Source: Aminobacter niigataensis (lineage in GTDB: Bacteria; Pseudomonadota; Alphaproteobacteria; Rhizobiales; Rhizobiaceae). Taken from it: a DNA stretch of 64,000 bases. Position numbers and translations under genes: made by a program. The first letter of the stretch is position 1. Each line of letters opens with the position of its first letter. Of the stretch, positions 51,179 to 61,195 are shown in pieces. The stretch is from NCBI RefSeq assembly GCF_014200015.1, contig NZ_JACHOT010000007.1, positions 124,001 through 188,000 on the forward strand, read 5' to 3'. Under the pieces are notes generated by a model. It did not search any database. It was not told the DNA's origin and saw nothing but the letters and a program-made list of their open reading frames with translations.

Positions 51179-51775
51179 ATGTTGGGCAGCAGTGAAATCC
51201 AGCAATATCTGTCCGGTGCCTGGCGGCTGATGCTGGGCAAGGCCGACGGCCTGCGCCTGCTCGATCTCAGCGCCGACGGGTTCTGGAACTCGTTCTTCGC
51301 CATCCTGATCGCCGTGCCGGCCTTGATCATCGGCTGGGTCGGGGTCTCCGACGAGCTTGCCCTGCAATCGACCGCATTCGCAGGCCGCTTCGGCATCGTC
51401 GTCCGGCTGGCGCTGGTCGACATCGGTGCCTGGGTCCTGCCACTGATCGTCTTTGCCCTGGTGGCACGCCGCGCCGGCGTCGGCGACCGCTTCGTGCACT
51501 ATGTCGTGGCCAGCAACTGGGCTTCGGCCATCATCGCCTGGCTGATGCTGCCCGCCGCCCTGCTCCGGATGCTGATGCCGGCGGCGCAGAGCGCCACGTC
51601 AGCGCTGTCGCTGGCGCTGTTCGTCCTGTCGATGGTGCTCAGCTGGCGCATGACCAATGCGGCGATCGGCAAGGGGGCTGCGGTCGGCTCGGCAGTCTTT
51701 GCCGGCATGTTCCTGGTGTCGCTGCTCGTGCTGTTTTCGCTGCAGTCGATGTTCGGGATCTACGTACCCGCATAA
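51179..51775 (+). CDS. Conserved hypothetical membrane protein between dapE and truA
   Basis: A 198-residue protein with five predicted hydrophobic segments, starting 14 bases after dapE with AGGA close upstream. It begins [35 protein letters not shown] recognise no functional motif; YIP1-like fold is conceivable because of the helix arrangement. Its end overlaps truA by 16 bases. Conservation in this position across Rhizobiales is from general knowledge, not checked here. Confidence 0.8.
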   Translation: MLGSSEIQQYLSGAWRLMLGKADGLRLLDLSADGFWNSFFAILIAVPALIIGWVGVSDELALQSTAFAGRFGIVVRLALVDIGAWVLPLIVFALVARRAGVGDRFVHYVVASNWASAIIAWLMLPAALLRMLMPAAQSATSALSLALFVLSMVLSWRMTNAAIGKGAAVGSAVFAGMFLVSLLVLFSLQSMFGIYVPA

Positions 51776-52512
51776 TCCACGCCGGTCAGGTAGAGACCGT
51801 CCGGCGGCGCCACCTGTCCGCAAGCGGCGCGGTCCTGCGCCTCGAGGGCCGCCCTGAGATCGTCGGCCGTCCAGCCGCCCTCGCCGACCCGCTTCAGGCT
51901 GCCGACCATCGAACGTACCTGGTTGTGCAGGAACGAGCGAGCCGAAGTCCTGACCTCGATCATGTCGCCGGACCGCGTGACGTCGAGCCGGTCGAGCGTG
52001 CGGACAGGGCTGTTGGCCTGGCACTGGGTCGAGCGGAAAGTGGTGAAATCGTGCCGCCCGAGCAGGAGCTTGGCCGCCTCTGCCATCGCCTCGTGGTCGA
52101 GGCGCTTGGGCACCCACCAGACCCTGCCACGCTCCAGTGCGGCTGGCGCGCGGCGATTGAGGATACGGTAGATGTAATGGCGCCCTGTGGCGGAGAAACG
52201 GGCGTCGAAATCGTCTGGCACTTGCCGGGCGGCAAGCACCGATACCGTCTCGCCGGCAGCCTGCATATGCGCGTTGACGGCATCGCGCACCTTGTCGTCA
52301 GCCCATGCCTTGGTGAGGTCGGCATGGGCGACCTGGGCGGACGCGTGCACGCCGGCATCCGTGCGGCCAGCGCCCCGCAGGGAGATGTCATCGCCGGAGA
52401 ATTTCAGGATTGCCTGCTCGATCGCCGCCTGGACGGTATGAAGGCCGGCCTGCCGCTGCCAACCGGCATAAGCGCGACCGTCATATTCGATGTCGAGGCG
52501 ATAGCGCGGCAT
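51760..52512 (-). CDS. truA: tRNA pseudouridine synthase A
   Basis: A 250-residue enzyme modifying uridines 38-40 of tRNA anticodon stems. Catalytic Asp52 is in [12 protein letters not shown], with [12 protein letters not shown] at the N-terminus and [13 protein letters not shown] near the C-terminus. It is last in the minus-strand def-fmt-GNAT-truA series. Confidence 0.97.
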   Translation of the reverse strand: MPRYRLDIEYDGRAYAGWQRQAGLHTVQAAIEQAILKFSGDDISLRGAGRTDAGVHASAQVAHADLTKAWADDKVRDAVNAHMQAAGETVSVLAARQVPDDFDARFSATGRHYIYRILNRRAPAALERGRVWWVPKRLDHEAMAEAAKLLLGRHDFTTFRSTQCQANSPVRTLDRLDVTRSGDMIEVRTSARSFLHNQVRSMVGSLKRVGEGGWTADDLRAALEAQDRAACGQVAPPDGLYLTGVDYAGT

Positions 52513-52535
52513 GTGCTGTCAAAACTCCGGCCGCT

Positions 52536-53045
52536 TTACGCGGCCAGAGCCGTACCGAAGGCCGAGGCGTAGACCAGCTCGCCGGTCTCGGGCGCATCGC
52601 CCCAGGCCAGCGCCTGCAGCGCCTCGCACTGGTAGTCGCTTTCGAATTTGGCCGCGCGGTCGTGCGTGTAGCCGAAGCGGCCGTAATAGGCCGGATCGCC
52701 GAGCACCACGGCCAGCGTCTCGCCGCCATCCTTGAGGCGGATATGAGCCTCGCGGATCAGCGCGCCACCGATGCCGGTGCCGTGGAAATCGGGCTCGACC
52801 GCCAGCGGTGCGAGCGCAACTGCCGGAACGGTCTTGCCGCCGTTTTGGACATAGAGCCTCGAAAACAGGATGTGGCCGACAACGTCGCCGTCTTCTTCGG
52901 CCACCAGTTCGACGACCGCGTCGCCCTCGGCGACCAGTGCATCGACGAGACCGGCTTCGGCCTGTTGCCCGAAGGCGTGTTCCTCGACGAGGCGGATCGC
53001 CTCGCGGTCGCGGGGCGTTGCCGCCCGGATCGACATCATGCTCAT
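52536..53045 (-). CDS. GNAT-family N-acetyltransferase (YhbS-like)
   Basis: A 169-residue acetyltransferase of the YhbS/COG3153 group: [21 protein letters not shown] at the N-terminus, [24 protein letters not shown] as the acetyl-CoA motif A, and [12 protein letters not shown]. It is coupled to fmt by an ATGA overlap and lies 23 bases before truA. Substrate unknown. Confidence 0.9.
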   Translation of the reverse strand: MSMMSIRAATPRDREAIRLVEEHAFGQQAEAGLVDALVAEGDAVVELVAEEDGDVVGHILFSRLYVQNGGKTVPAVALAPLAVEPDFHGTGIGGALIREAHIRLKDGGETLAVVLGDPAYYGRFGYTHDRAAKFESDYQCEALQALAWGDAPETGELVYASAFGTALAA

Positions 53046-53977
53046 GACAACTTCATTCCTTTTTCGATCTTGGCACCGCGCAGGAATTCATCCGCGGTGA
53101 CGGGTTTTCCTCCCGCCCTTTGCACCTCGACCAGCCTGACGGCGGCTTCGCCACAGGCAATCTCCAACCGGTCGTCGAGAACCGTTCCCGGCTCTCCTTG
53201 TCCGGCGGCACGTTTCGAGCGCAGCACTTTCAAGCGCTCAGTCCGTCCGCCGATCTCGAACTCGCACCAGGCGCCGGGAAATGGCGACAGGCCGCGGATA
53301 TTGTTGTCGACCGCCGTCGCCGGCAAGGTCCAATCGATCCGCGTCTCCGCTTTATCGATTTTCTTGGCGTAGGTCACGCCTTCGCTGGCCTGGGGCACCG
53401 TTTCCAGCCTGCCCGCTTCGAGCTCAGCCAGCGCTTCTACCATGAGCGAGGCACCTACCGCCATCAGACGATCGTGCAACTCGCCAGCCGTCATGTCGGG
53501 TCCGATCGCGACTTTTTCAAGTCGCGCGACCGGTCCGGTGTCCAATCCCTCTTCCATCCGCATGACCATCATGCCGGTTTCAGCATCACCGGCCATGATC
53601 GCGCGCTGGATGGGTGCGGCCCCGCGCCAGCGCGGCAGGAGCGAAGCATGGCCGTTGTAGCAGCCCAATCGCGTGCCTTCGAGAATGGCCTTCGGCAGCA
53701 ACAAGCCATAGGCCACGACCACGGCGACATCGGCCTTAAGCCCGGCGAATGCCGCATGCTCTGCGTCGCTTTTCAGCGAAAGCGGCGTGCGAACCTCGAT
53801 GCCCAGCCGCTCGGCCTCGCGCTGCACCGGCGAGGGCGTGAGCTCCAGTCCGCGACGGCCCGCGGCGCGCGGCGGCTGCGAATAGACGGCGACGACCTCG
53901 TGGCCAGCCTCGGCGATCGCACGCAGCGTCGGCACGGAAAAATCCGGCGTTCCCATGAAGATGACGCGAAGGCTCAT
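53042..53977 (-). CDS. fmt: Methionyl-tRNA formyltransferase
   Basis: A 311-residue enzyme that formylates initiator Met-tRNA. N-terminal [19 protein letters not shown], the catalytic [15 protein letters not shown] and the C-terminal AP-beta-barrel domain ([18 protein letters not shown]) are all visible. It follows def in the usual def-fmt order, with a PIN-domain remnant between them. Confidence 0.97.
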   Translation of the reverse strand: MSLRVIFMGTPDFSVPTLRAIAEAGHEVVAVYSQPPRAAGRRGLELTPSPVQREAERLGIEVRTPLSLKSDAEHAAFAGLKADVAVVVAYGLLLPKAILEGTRLGCYNGHASLLPRWRGAAPIQRAIMAGDAETGMMVMRMEEGLDTGPVARLEKVAIGPDMTAGELHDRLMAVGASLMVEALAELEAGRLETVPQASEGVTYAKKIDKAETRIDWTLPATAVDNNIRGLSPFPGAWCEFEIGGRTERLKVLRSKRAAGQGEPGTVLDDRLEIACGEAAVRLVEVQRAGGKPVTADEFLRGAKIEKGMKLS

Positions 53978-54026
53978 GAGGGTATGCGGTCCAGCAAGCT
54001 AGGCCCGGCCGGCGACGGCCAACCGT

Positions 54027-54113
54027 TCAGGCCATTGCTTCAAACGGGTTTACGAGCCTGAGGTCAAGTCCGTCGAAGTCGCGGATGTTGCGCGTGGCGA
54101 GCTCTGAGGCAAA
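54027..54113 (-). pseudogene. C-terminal remnant of a PIN-domain (VapC/FitB-like) toxin
   Basis: On the minus strand the frame reads FASELATRNIRDFDGLDLRLVNPFE and then stops. This is the last motif of VapC/FitB-type PIN toxins (TRN-DF--L-L-VNPW). The acidic catalytic residues of the N-terminal three quarters are absent. It sits in the 146-base gap between def and fmt; no antitoxin is near. Confidence 0.7.
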
Positions 54114-54123
54114 CAGAGCGGGA

Positions 54124-54654
54124 TCAACCCACCATGCGGCTCGGCGGACGGTCCTTGGCGAGCTTCTTGAACTTGCGCAGCACCATGTCGCGCTTGAGCT
54201 TGGAGATGTAGTCGATGAACAGCACGCCATCGAGGTGGTCGATCTCGTGCTGGAGGCACGTGGCGAGCAGGCCGTCGGCCTCGACCTCCTGCTCCTTGCC
54301 GTTCTCGTCGAGATACTTGACCCGAACCGCCGACGGACGCTCGACCTCGGCATAATAGTCGGGGATCGACAGGCAGCCTTCCTCGTAGACCGAGCGTTCG
54401 TCGCTGCGCGAAAGCACTTGCGGATTGATGACGACGCGCGGCGCCGGCTCCTCGCCCTCCTTGGCAAGGTCGAGCACCAGCATGCGCAGCGGCTCGCCTA
54501 CCTGGATGGCGGCAAGGCCGATGCCCGGCGCGTCATACATGGTGTCGAGCATGTCGCGCGCGAACTTGCGCACGTCGTCGTCGATGCGCTCCACGGGCCT
54601 GGAAAGCTCGCGCAGCAGTGGATCGGGAAGGATGATCAGCGGCTTGATAGTCAT
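54124..54654 (-). CDS. def: Peptide deformylase
   Basis: A 176-residue metalloenzyme that removes the N-formyl group from nascent proteins. The three deformylase motifs are present: [10 protein letters not shown] (44-53), EEGCLSIP with metal ligand Cys94, and QHEIDHLDG with His136, Glu137 and His140. Start 54654 was chosen over an upstream ATG three codons earlier. It heads the def-fmt cluster. Confidence 0.97.
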   Translation of the reverse strand: MTIKPLIILPDPLLRELSRPVERIDDDVRKFARDMLDTMYDAPGIGLAAIQVGEPLRMLVLDLAKEGEEPAPRVVINPQVLSRSDERSVYEEGCLSIPDYYAEVERPSAVRVKYLDENGKEQEVEADGLLATCLQHEIDHLDGVLFIDYISKLKRDMVLRKFKKLAKDRPPSRMVG

Positions 54655-54757
54655 GTGCCTCAACTAAGATGTCGGAATAAAACCGTCAACCGGTGGCATG
54701 GGGCGATGTTCCTGTTTTGATCTGACCGTAGGATGCGAATCGGTTATGGTGCCGGCC

Positions 54758-56023
54758 ATGAACGACCTTTCCAGCATCTTGTCCGCTCCCATCGCCCAGC
54801 TTGGCGCCACCATCATCACGCTCGGCCAGGCGCTTGGTTTCGGCGCCCTGCTGTTCGTGATCCTGCTCGCCGTCCTCATGATCGCCTTGTGGCGATCGGC
54901 AAAGGCGCGCGCAGTGGCCGCCGCCGAAGCCGCCGATCACGCCCGCGACGCGGAAGCCCGCATGGCCGGCATCCTGCAGGCCCAGGCCGAGATGCAGGGG
55001 CGGCTCGGCACGGTTGCCGACATCTTCGGCGCGCGCCAGGCCGAGCTGACGCAGTCGCTCGGCCAGCGTCTCGACGCCATGACCGGCCGCATCGGCCAGA
55101 CCATGGCCGAGCAGACGAAATCGACGCATGACAGCCTGGCCAAGCTGCAGGAGCGGCTCGCCGTCATCGACACGGCCCAGGGCAACATCCAGTCGCTCGC
55201 CGGCCAGGTGGTGCAGTTGCAGGCGATCCTGTCCAACAAGCAGACGCGCGGCGCCTTCGGCCAGTCGCGGATGGAGGCGATCGTCGCCGACGGGCTGCCT
55301 CTCGGCGCCTATGAGTTCCAGGCGACGCTGTCGAACAACAACCGGCCGGACTGCCTGGTCAAGATGCCCAATGGCGCACCGTCGCTGGTCATCGATGCCA
55401 AGTTTCCCCTCGAGGCCTGGAACGCCATCCGTGCCGCAGCCGACGTCGATGGCGCTGCAGACGCGCAGAAATATGCCGCGCAGGCGTTCCGGCGCGATCT
55501 CGAGGTGCACATCAAGGCGATCGCCGACAAGTACCTGATCTCGGGCGAGACGCAGGACACGGCGTTCATGTTCGTGCCGTCGGAATCGATCTTCGCCGAG
55601 ATCCACGAGAATTTCGAATCACTGGTGCACCGGGCGCATCGCGCCCGCATCGTGATCGTCTCGCCATCGCTTTTGATGCTGTCGATCCAGGTCATCCAGG
55701 CGATCCTCAAGGATGCGCGGATGCGCGAGCAGGCGCACCTGATCCAGGGCGAGGTCATCCGCCTGATGGAGGATGTCGGCCGCCTCGACGAGCGCGTGCG
55801 CAAGCTGCAGACCCATTTCGGCCAGGCCAGCAAGGACATCGACGACATCCTGGTGTCGTCGTCCAAGGTCACCAAGCGCGGCGAAAAGATCGAGGCGCTG
55901 GAATTCGGCGCCTCGCATGCCGGCGAATCGGACGAAGCCGCGAAACCTCAAGCGCCGAATGGCCGCGCCGCCGACTCCAAGACGGGCCAGCTCAGGCTGC
56001 GGGTGGTAGAGGAAAGCGAATAG
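54758..56023 (+). CDS. rmuC: DNA recombination protein RmuC
   Basis: A 421-residue protein. One membrane helix at about residues 17-40 is followed by a coiled coil (about 45-150, alanine/glutamine-rich), then the RmuC nuclease-like domain (NNNRPDCLVKMPNG, LVIDAKFPLEAW, DTAFMFVPSESIFAEI). RmuC limits inversion at short inverted repeats and is thought to be a nuclease. Start 54758; ATG 54746 is possible. Confidence 0.95.
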   Translation: MNDLSSILSAPIAQLGATIITLGQALGFGALLFVILLAVLMIALWRSAKARAVAAAEAADHARDAEARMAGILQAQAEMQGRLGTVADIFGARQAELTQSLGQRLDAMTGRIGQTMAEQTKSTHDSLAKLQERLAVIDTAQGNIQSLAGQVVQLQAILSNKQTRGAFGQSRMEAIVADGLPLGAYEFQATLSNNNRPDCLVKMPNGAPSLVIDAKFPLEAWNAIRAAADVDGAADAQKYAAQAFRRDLEVHIKAIADKYLISGETQDTAFMFVPSESIFAEIHENFESLVHRAHRARIVIVSPSLLMLSIQVIQAILKDARMREQAHLIQGEVIRLMEDVGRLDERVRKLQTHFGQASKDIDDILVSSSKVTKRGEKIEALEFGASHAGESDEAAKPQAPNGRAADSKTGQLRLRVVEESE

Positions 56024-56030
56024 GGCGTCG

Positions 56031-56435
56031 CTAGGACTGCTTCTCGACCGTCTCCATGCCGTCGAATGCGGGCAGCCAGTGCAGGGCCGAGCGGTGCCAA
56101 ACCTGCTTGCGCGGAACCAGCTGCTCGCGCTGGCTGGATGTCCCGGTCCTGAGGCCGTAGACCTTCGGCCCGTCGCCGACCGAGGTGGCGAAGAGATGCG
56201 ACCCACACTCGGCGCAAAAGCCTTGTGCCCGCTTGTTGCCGCTCTCGCCGGTCTTCACGTAGATCCTGGGTGTGCCCGTGAACGCGATCTTGTCCTCTGC
56301 GACCGGAACCGTCACGCGAAATGCAGTGCCGGTCAGCTTCTGGCAGTCGGTGCAATGGCAGATCGCCGTCTTCTCGGGGTCGACCTCGGCCATGTAGGTG
56401 ATGGCGCCGCAATGGCAGCCGCCTTCAATCTTCAT
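56031..56435 (-). CDS. GFA-family (glutathione-dependent formaldehyde-activating enzyme-like) protein
   Basis: A 134-residue CENP-V/GFA family protein. Zinc-binding cysteines are seen in GGCHCGAITY, CHCTDCQKLTG and FCAECGSHLF. Many members are not formaldehyde enzymes, so the name is a family label. It is convergent with rmuC, seven bases apart. Confidence 0.92.
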   Translation of the reverse strand: MKIEGGCHCGAITYMAEVDPEKTAICHCTDCQKLTGTAFRVTVPVAEDKIAFTGTPRIYVKTGESGNKRAQGFCAECGSHLFATSVGDGPKVYGLRTGTSSQREQLVPRKQVWHRSALHWLPAFDGMETVEKQS

Positions 56436-56462
56436 TGAAATTCCTCCCTTTTCCTCACGATT

Positions 56463-57431
56463 CTATTCCGTCTCAGGCGCCGCCGTATCCCCGGTCATAA
56501 GTCTATCCCGCCGCTCGCGCCAGCGCTCGGAAGTCTGCGGCTTGATGAAGACCGCACTCACCTCGGGGACTTCCGCCTTGAGCTTGTTCTCCAGCCGCTC
56601 GACGCAGGTTTCGATATCGGCCGCCGAGATGTGGTCGACAAAATCGAGGCTGAGGCCAGCGACGATCTGCTCGGGGCCCATGTGCACCGTCAGCACGCCG
56701 TTGGCCTTTTCGACCGCCGGGTCGGCCTGGGCAACCTCCAGGATCTTGGCCTGCATATCGGGCAAGGCGGGCTCTCCCATCAGCAGCCCCTTGCTCTCCC
56801 GGGCGAGGAACACCGCCGTCGCCGCGAGAATCAGGCTGATGCCGATGGATGCGGCGCCGTCCATCCAGGGCTGCTCGAAATACTGCGCCGCGGAAATGCC
56901 GATGAGCGCGATGACCAGCCCGAGCAGGGCTGCGCTATCCTCGAACAGCACGGTGTAGACGCTGGGATCCTTGCTGCGCCGCACGGCCTGGATGTAGCCG
57001 AGGCTGCCTTTGCTGCGCCGGAACTCCTTGAGCGCGACCAGCCAGGAGCCACCTTCAAAGACCATGCACAGGCCAAGCACCACGTAATTGACGAGCGGGT
57101 TTTCGATCGGCTCGGGATCGAGCATGTGGATCACGCCCTCATAGAAGGCGACGCCGGCACCGAGCGCAAAGACCAGAAGTGCGACGATGAAACTCCAGAA
57201 ATAGAGCTCGCGGCCATGGCCGAATGGATGCAAGCGGTCGGGCGGTTGGGCGGCGCGCCGAAGCCCATAGAGCAGCAAAAGCCCGTTGCCGGTGTCGACC
57301 AGCGAGTGCACGCCTTCCGACAGCATCGCCGAACTGCCGGTGAACGCGGCGGCGACAAACTTGGTGGCGGCGATCAGCAGGTTGCCGGCGATTGCCGCAA
57401 AGATCACAAATCTGGAGCCGGAGTGTGCCAC
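56463..57431 (-). CDS. Cation diffusion facilitator (CDF) metal transporter
   Basis: A 322-residue transporter with six membrane helices (residues about 10-215) and a C-terminal cytoplasmic ferredoxin-like domain. Metal-site candidates are the HSLVD of helix 2 (SEGVHSLVDTGNGLL) and the acidic FEDSAALLG of helix 5. It is of the atypical longer type with RLHPFGHGRELYFWSF. Zinc, manganese or iron efflux is likely; which metal is not decided. Confidence 0.92.
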   Translation of the reverse strand: MAHSGSRFVIFAAIAGNLLIAATKFVAAAFTGSSAMLSEGVHSLVDTGNGLLLLYGLRRAAQPPDRLHPFGHGRELYFWSFIVALLVFALGAGVAFYEGVIHMLDPEPIENPLVNYVVLGLCMVFEGGSWLVALKEFRRSKGSLGYIQAVRRSKDPSVYTVLFEDSAALLGLVIALIGISAAQYFEQPWMDGAASIGISLILAATAVFLARESKGLLMGEPALPDMQAKILEVAQADPAVEKANGVLTVHMGPEQIVAGLSLDFVDHISAADIETCVERLENKLKAEVPEVSAVFIKPQTSERWRERRDRLMTGDTAAPETE

Positions 57432-57586
57432 CGTCAGTTCCTCGCGAGAGGCAACTGTAGCGGGCGCCGGGCTGGGCTCAAGCCAATTCGTGGCTGCGAA
57501 ACAAGCGGCTGGTGGCTCAACACCCCTCTTGCAAGCGAGACAACTTCGCGTTTCACTTCGTGTCTCAGCAGCGGGAGAAACGAATC

Positions 57587-57712
57587 ATGGCCAAGGGTGC
57601 GATGAAAGCCGGGAAAGAAGCCCGGAAACCCAAAAAAGACGCCAAGAAGCCTGCGCCAGCGCCGGCATTCAAGGCGCCTCCGGTGCAAGCCACCAAGATC
57701 AAGGACAAGTAG
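57587..57712 (+). CDS. Small lysine/alanine/proline-rich protein, unknown function
   Basis: A 41-residue basic protein with GGGAG eight bases before the ATG. The sequence is low-complexity: MAKGAMKAGKEARKPKKD, then an alternating KPAPAPAFKAPP segment and TKIKDK. It may be a nucleic-acid-associated peptide, but nothing shows this. A perfect terminator hairpin follows. Confidence 0.65.
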   Translation: MAKGAMKAGKEARKPKKDAKKPAPAPAFKAPPVQATKIKDK

Positions 57713-57738
57713 GCTCTGGTCTCGGCTTGATATCAATC

Positions 57739-57770
57739 ACCAGACGCCCGGTCTCGGCCGGGCGTCTGGT
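57739..57770 (+). terminator. Strong hairpin terminator after the small basic protein
   Basis: ACCAGACGCCCGG and CCGGGCGTCTGGT form a perfect 13-bp stem around a six-base loop, followed by a T-rich tract (TGATTCTTCTTCC). It separates the small gene from the riboswitch-led exporter gene. Confidence 0.85.
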
Positions 57771-57801
57771 TGATTCTTCTTCCAAAAACCCCATCTATCC
57801 T

Positions 57802-57855
57802 GGCGCAGGAACGATCTTGCGCCTCCCCCAAAAAACCGGTCGGGACGACCCGCCA
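57802..57855 (+). promoter_or_regulatory. Guanidine-II (mini-ykkC) riboswitch
   Basis: Two hairpins, each with an ACGA tetraloop, lie just upstream of an SMR exporter gene. Hairpin 1: GGCGCAGGA (57802-57810), loop ACGA (57811-57814), TCTTGCGCC (57815-57823), nine pairs with one G-U. Hairpin 2: GG-T-CGGG, loop ACGA (57845-57848), CCCGCC (57849-57854), six pairs with one bulged T. Paired stems with ACGR loops, the inner pairs GGG/CCC in the second stem and position before gdx/sugE are the definition of this class. The ribosome-binding site (GGAG, 57862-57865) lies just downstream. Guanidinium binding would free or expose it; the exact mechanism here is inferred. Confidence 0.88.
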
Positions 57856-57871
57856 TCCAATGGAGCGTTCC

Positions 57872-58186
57872 ATGGCTTGGACTTATCTGTTTCTTGCTGG
57901 ACTGTTTGAGATCGGCTGGGCCATCGGGCTGAAATACACGGACGGCTTTTCGAAGCCGATGCCGACTGTCCTCACCATCGCCTCGATGATCGTCAGCCTC
58001 GGCCTGCTCGGCCTGGCGCTGAAGACGCTGCCCGTCGGCACGGCTTATGCCATCTGGACCGGCATCGGCACGGTCGGCACGGCGATGCTTGGCATCTGGC
58101 TTCTGGGCGAGCCGGCAACGGCGCTCCGCCTTGCCTGCATCGGCCTGATCGTGTCCGGCATCGTCGGCCTCAAGCTCGTCGCCTGA
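57872..58186 (+). CDS. SMR-family guanidinium exporter (Gdx/SugE)
   Basis: A 104-residue four-helix small-multidrug-resistance protein from the ATG at 57872, seven bases after GGAG. The essential glutamate is in [20 protein letters not shown], a sequence typical of the SugE/Gdx subgroup rather than EmrE. Gdx proteins export guanidinium ions against protons. The upstream guanidine-II riboswitch agrees with that function. Confidence 0.95.
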   Translation: MAWTYLFLAGLFEIGWAIGLKYTDGFSKPMPTVLTIASMIVSLGLLGLALKTLPVGTAYAIWTGIGTVGTAMLGIWLLGEPATALRLACIGLIVSGIVGLKLVA

Positions 58187-58391
58187 TCGCGCAGTCGCGA
58201 AATGGCCTGGCCTGGCCTGCCCAACCGGGCGGGCCACAGCAATCTGCATGCCGACTGACCTGCGGACACGCCAAAGCGGCCCGCGCCCCGGGCTTGGCAA
58301 AACCCCGGTCGCGAACCACCAGCAATGAGAATTCGCGCAATCGGACCTGGCTAGCAGGCCGATGCGTCTTTCAGGCGAATGTGTCCTGCAA

Positions 58392-58820
58392 TCAGCCGAA
58401 ATTGGCCGAAGGCGGCATCCGCTTGCCGCGCGCCTTGCGCGCTGCGTAACGCGCGTCACGCTTGGCCTTGCGCTCAGCCTCGTCGGAGAGCACGCGGCTG
58501 ATACGGTCGGCCTCTTCAGCCTCGCGTGCCTTGGCTTCCGCCTGCGCGGCCTCTTCGGCGGCCAGGCGTTCAGCTTCGGCCTTGGCTTCGCGTTCGGCCT
58601 TTTCGATGGCTTCACGAGCCAAGCGTTCCTGCCGCAGCTTTTCCTTTTCGGCTTCGCGGATGGCGCGTGCCTCTAGGATCGCCTTGCGTTCAGCCTGGCG
58701 TGCCACAACCGCTGGATCGTCAGCTGCCGGGCGTGCCTTGTACTTTTCGAGGAGAGCTTTCTTTGCGTCATTGGCGGCGTTACGCCGTTCGAAGACGTCT
58801 TTTTCCCTGTAGATTGCCAA
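58392..58820 (-). CDS. DUF6481-like coiled-coil protein
   Basis: A 142-residue, highly charged protein that is nearly all helix. A long Ala/Glu/Lys/Arg coiled coil spans residues about 15-135 (REAEKEKLRQERLAREAIEKAEREAKAEAERLAAEE). It starts MAIYREKDVFERRNAANDAKKALL, the conserved N-terminus of a family found widely in rhizobia, and has no signal peptide. Function unknown. Confidence 0.85.
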   Translation of the reverse strand: MAIYREKDVFERRNAANDAKKALLEKYKARPAADDPAVVARQAERKAILEARAIREAEKEKLRQERLAREAIEKAEREAKAEAERLAAEEAAQAEAKAREAEEADRISRVLSDEAERKAKRDARYAARKARGKRMPPSANFG

Positions 58821-59038
58821 TTTGATTTCCCTGGAGTCACTTCGCGCCGCTTACATACGCGCGCAAAGGCAGAGTTCAAGCGCCAAAAAGGCATGTCTCC
58901 CATGAATTCGCGTGATGTTGCGGATAGGAAACGCTCTTTGGCGCCAATCTCGATATGGATTGTTCACTAGTCCGCATCTGGCGGCTTCGTGGAGCGATGG
59001 CTACCTGTAGCACGAATGACAGCGACAGGACCAGCGAT

Positions 59039-60091
59039 ATGGAACTTGGCCTTTACACTTTTGCCGACGTCAGCCCGGAAGCAGGCCCGGGAGCCATTGG
59101 ACCGCATCAGCGGTTGCGCAATCTCATCGAAGAAATCGAACTGGCCGACCAGGTCGGGCTCGATGTGTTCGGTCTTGGCGAGCACCACCGCCCGGATTAC
59201 GCAGCCTCTGCGCCGGTCGTCGCGCTTGCTGCCGCAGCCGAGCGCACCAAGCGCATCCGGCTGACCAGCGCCGTCACCGTGCTTTCCTCCGACGATCCCG
59301 TGCGCGTGTTCCAGCAATTCGCCACCCTCGACCAGCTTTCCGGCGGCCGCGCGGAGATCATGGCCGGTCGCGGCTCGTTCATCGAATCGTTCCCGCTGTT
59401 CGGCTACAACCTCGAGGACTACGACGAGTTGTTCGCCGAAAAGCTCGACCTGCTGCTGGCGCTGCGCGACAGCGAGCGCGTCACGTGGTCGGGCACGCAT
59501 CGCGCGTCGATCGACGATCGCGGCGTCTATCCCCGCCCCTATCAGGACAAGCTGCCGATCTGGATCGCCATCGGCGGCACGCCGCAATCGGCAGCGCGCG
59601 CCGGCGTGCTCGGCCTGCCGCTGGCGCTTGCCATCATCGGCGGCGAGCCGGCACGATTCGCACCGCTTTTCGACCTCTATCGCGAGGCGTCACGGCGCGG
59701 CGGGCAGGACCCGGCCAAGCTTGCCACCAGCATCAACGTCCATGGCTTCGTCGGCGAAACCACCGAGCAGGCGGCCGACGACTTCTACCAACCGCAGGCC
59801 GAGGTGATGAACCGCATCGGCCGCGAGCGCGGCTGGGGACCGACTTCAAGGGCGCATTTCGACCAATCGCGTTCGCCGCAAGGCGCGCTGTTCGTCGGCA
59901 ACCCGGAGGTGGTGGCCGAAAAGATCGTGGCACAGCACAAGCTGTTCAAGAACGAGCGCTTCCTGCTGCAGATGGCGATCGGCATCATGCCGCACGACAA
60001 GATCATGAAAGCGATCGAGCTCTACGGCACCAAGGTGGCGCCGCTGGTGCGCAAGGAACTTGGCGCCTCGCCCGCCGGTCCGGCAGCTTGA
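59039..60091 (+). CDS. LLM-class flavin-dependent oxidoreductase
   Basis: A 350-residue luciferase-like monooxygenase from the ATG at 59039 (AGGA upstream). It shares the patterns [35 protein letters not shown] and [13 protein letters not shown] with the protein at 25019, so the two are paralogues. Here no F420-reductase-like partner or regulator is adjacent. The upstream gap (58821-59038) shows nothing I can name. Confidence 0.93.
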   Translation: MELGLYTFADVSPEAGPGAIGPHQRLRNLIEEIELADQVGLDVFGLGEHHRPDYAASAPVVALAAAAERTKRIRLTSAVTVLSSDDPVRVFQQFATLDQLSGGRAEIMAGRGSFIESFPLFGYNLEDYDELFAEKLDLLLALRDSERVTWSGTHRASIDDRGVYPRPYQDKLPIWIAIGGTPQSAARAGVLGLPLALAIIGGEPARFAPLFDLYREASRRGGQDPAKLATSINVHGFVGETTEQAADDFYQPQAEVMNRIGRERGWGPTSRAHFDQSRSPQGALFVGNPEVVAEKIVAQHKLFKNERFLLQMAIGIMPHDKIMKAIELYGTKVAPLVRKELGASPAGPAA

Positions 60092-60187
60092 ATCCGGCTG
60101 GACCAAAACTTACCCTGAGCGGGAAGGTTTGTTTGCGAGGATAGTGGTTCCTATATCCGGCGGGTCCCCACCCGCCGGAGCTGCATC

Positions 60188-61189
60188 ATGACCACCCTTT
60201 CTGTCCTCGACCTTTCGCCGGTCACCGAAGGCAGCACTGCCGCGCAATCGCTCCGGAATACGCTCGACCTCGCCCGCCACGCCGAGACACTCGGCTTCCA
60301 CCGCTACTGGCTGGCCGAGCACCACAACATGGCCGGCATCGCGAGTGCTGCGACCTCGGTCGTCATCGCCCATGTCGCGGCCGGCACCAGCACCATCCGA
60401 GTCGGCGCTGGCGGCATCATGCTGCCCAACCACGCGCCGCTGGTGATCGCCGAGCAGTTCGGCACGCTGGCCGCCCTTCACCCCGGCCGCATCGACCTCG
60501 GCATCGGCCGGGCGCCGGGCACTGACATGCTGACCGCACGCGCCCTGCGCCGTAATCTCGAAGCCGGCGTCGACAATTTCCCGCAGGATGTCGTCGAGCT
60601 GATGGGCTACTTCGAGCCGGCGACGCCGGAGCAGCGCATCCGCGCCGTACCCGGCGAGGGCGAGCAGGTCGAGGTCTGGGTGCTCGGCTCCAGCCTTTAT
60701 GGCGCGCAACTCGCCGCCATGCTTGGCCTGCCCTACGCATTCGCCTCGCATTTCGCGCCCGCCGAGCTCGACCATGCGATCGAGATCTACCGCTCGCGCT
60801 TCCAGCCCTCGGAGCGGCTGGCCAAGCCCTATGTCATGGCCGGCATCAATGTCGTGGCCGCGGAGACCGACGCGGAGGCGAAGCTCCTGTTCACCTCGGT
60901 GCAGCAGGCCTTCGTCAATCTGCGAAGCGGCCGCCCAGGCAGGCTTCCGGCCCCGGTCGAAGGCTACGAGCGCGACCTTGACCCGGTCGCCCGCCAGATG
61001 CTGTCGCAGACGCTCGCCTGCGCGGTGGTCGGTTCGCCCGAAACCGTCCGCCGCGGCGTGGAGGCGTTCATTGCGCGAACCGGTGCTGACGAATTGATGG
61101 TGACGGCGCAGGTGTTTGACCATGTCGCGCGCAAGCGGTCGTACGAGATATTGGCGGAAGTCGGCGCCGCACTGGCAAAGGCGGCGTAG
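60188..61189 (+). CDS. LLM-class flavin-dependent oxidoreductase (TIGR03558-like)
   Basis: A 333-residue luciferase-like protein of the other major group: [20 protein letters not shown] at the N-terminus, [37 protein letters not shown] and a C-terminal [18 protein letters not shown]. It lies 96 bases after the previous LLM gene in the same direction but is only distantly related to it. Substrate unknown. Confidence 0.93.
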   Translation: MTTLSVLDLSPVTEGSTAAQSLRNTLDLARHAETLGFHRYWLAEHHNMAGIASAATSVVIAHVAAGTSTIRVGAGGIMLPNHAPLVIAEQFGTLAALHPGRIDLGIGRAPGTDMLTARALRRNLEAGVDNFPQDVVELMGYFEPATPEQRIRAVPGEGEQVEVWVLGSSLYGAQLAAMLGLPYAFASHFAPAELDHAIEIYRSRFQPSERLAKPYVMAGINVVAAETDAEAKLLFTSVQQAFVNLRSGRPGRLPAPVEGYERDLDPVARQMLSQTLACAVVGSPETVRRGVEAFIARTGADELMVTAQVFDHVARKRSYEILAEVGAALAKAA

Positions 61190-61195
61190 TCTGGT

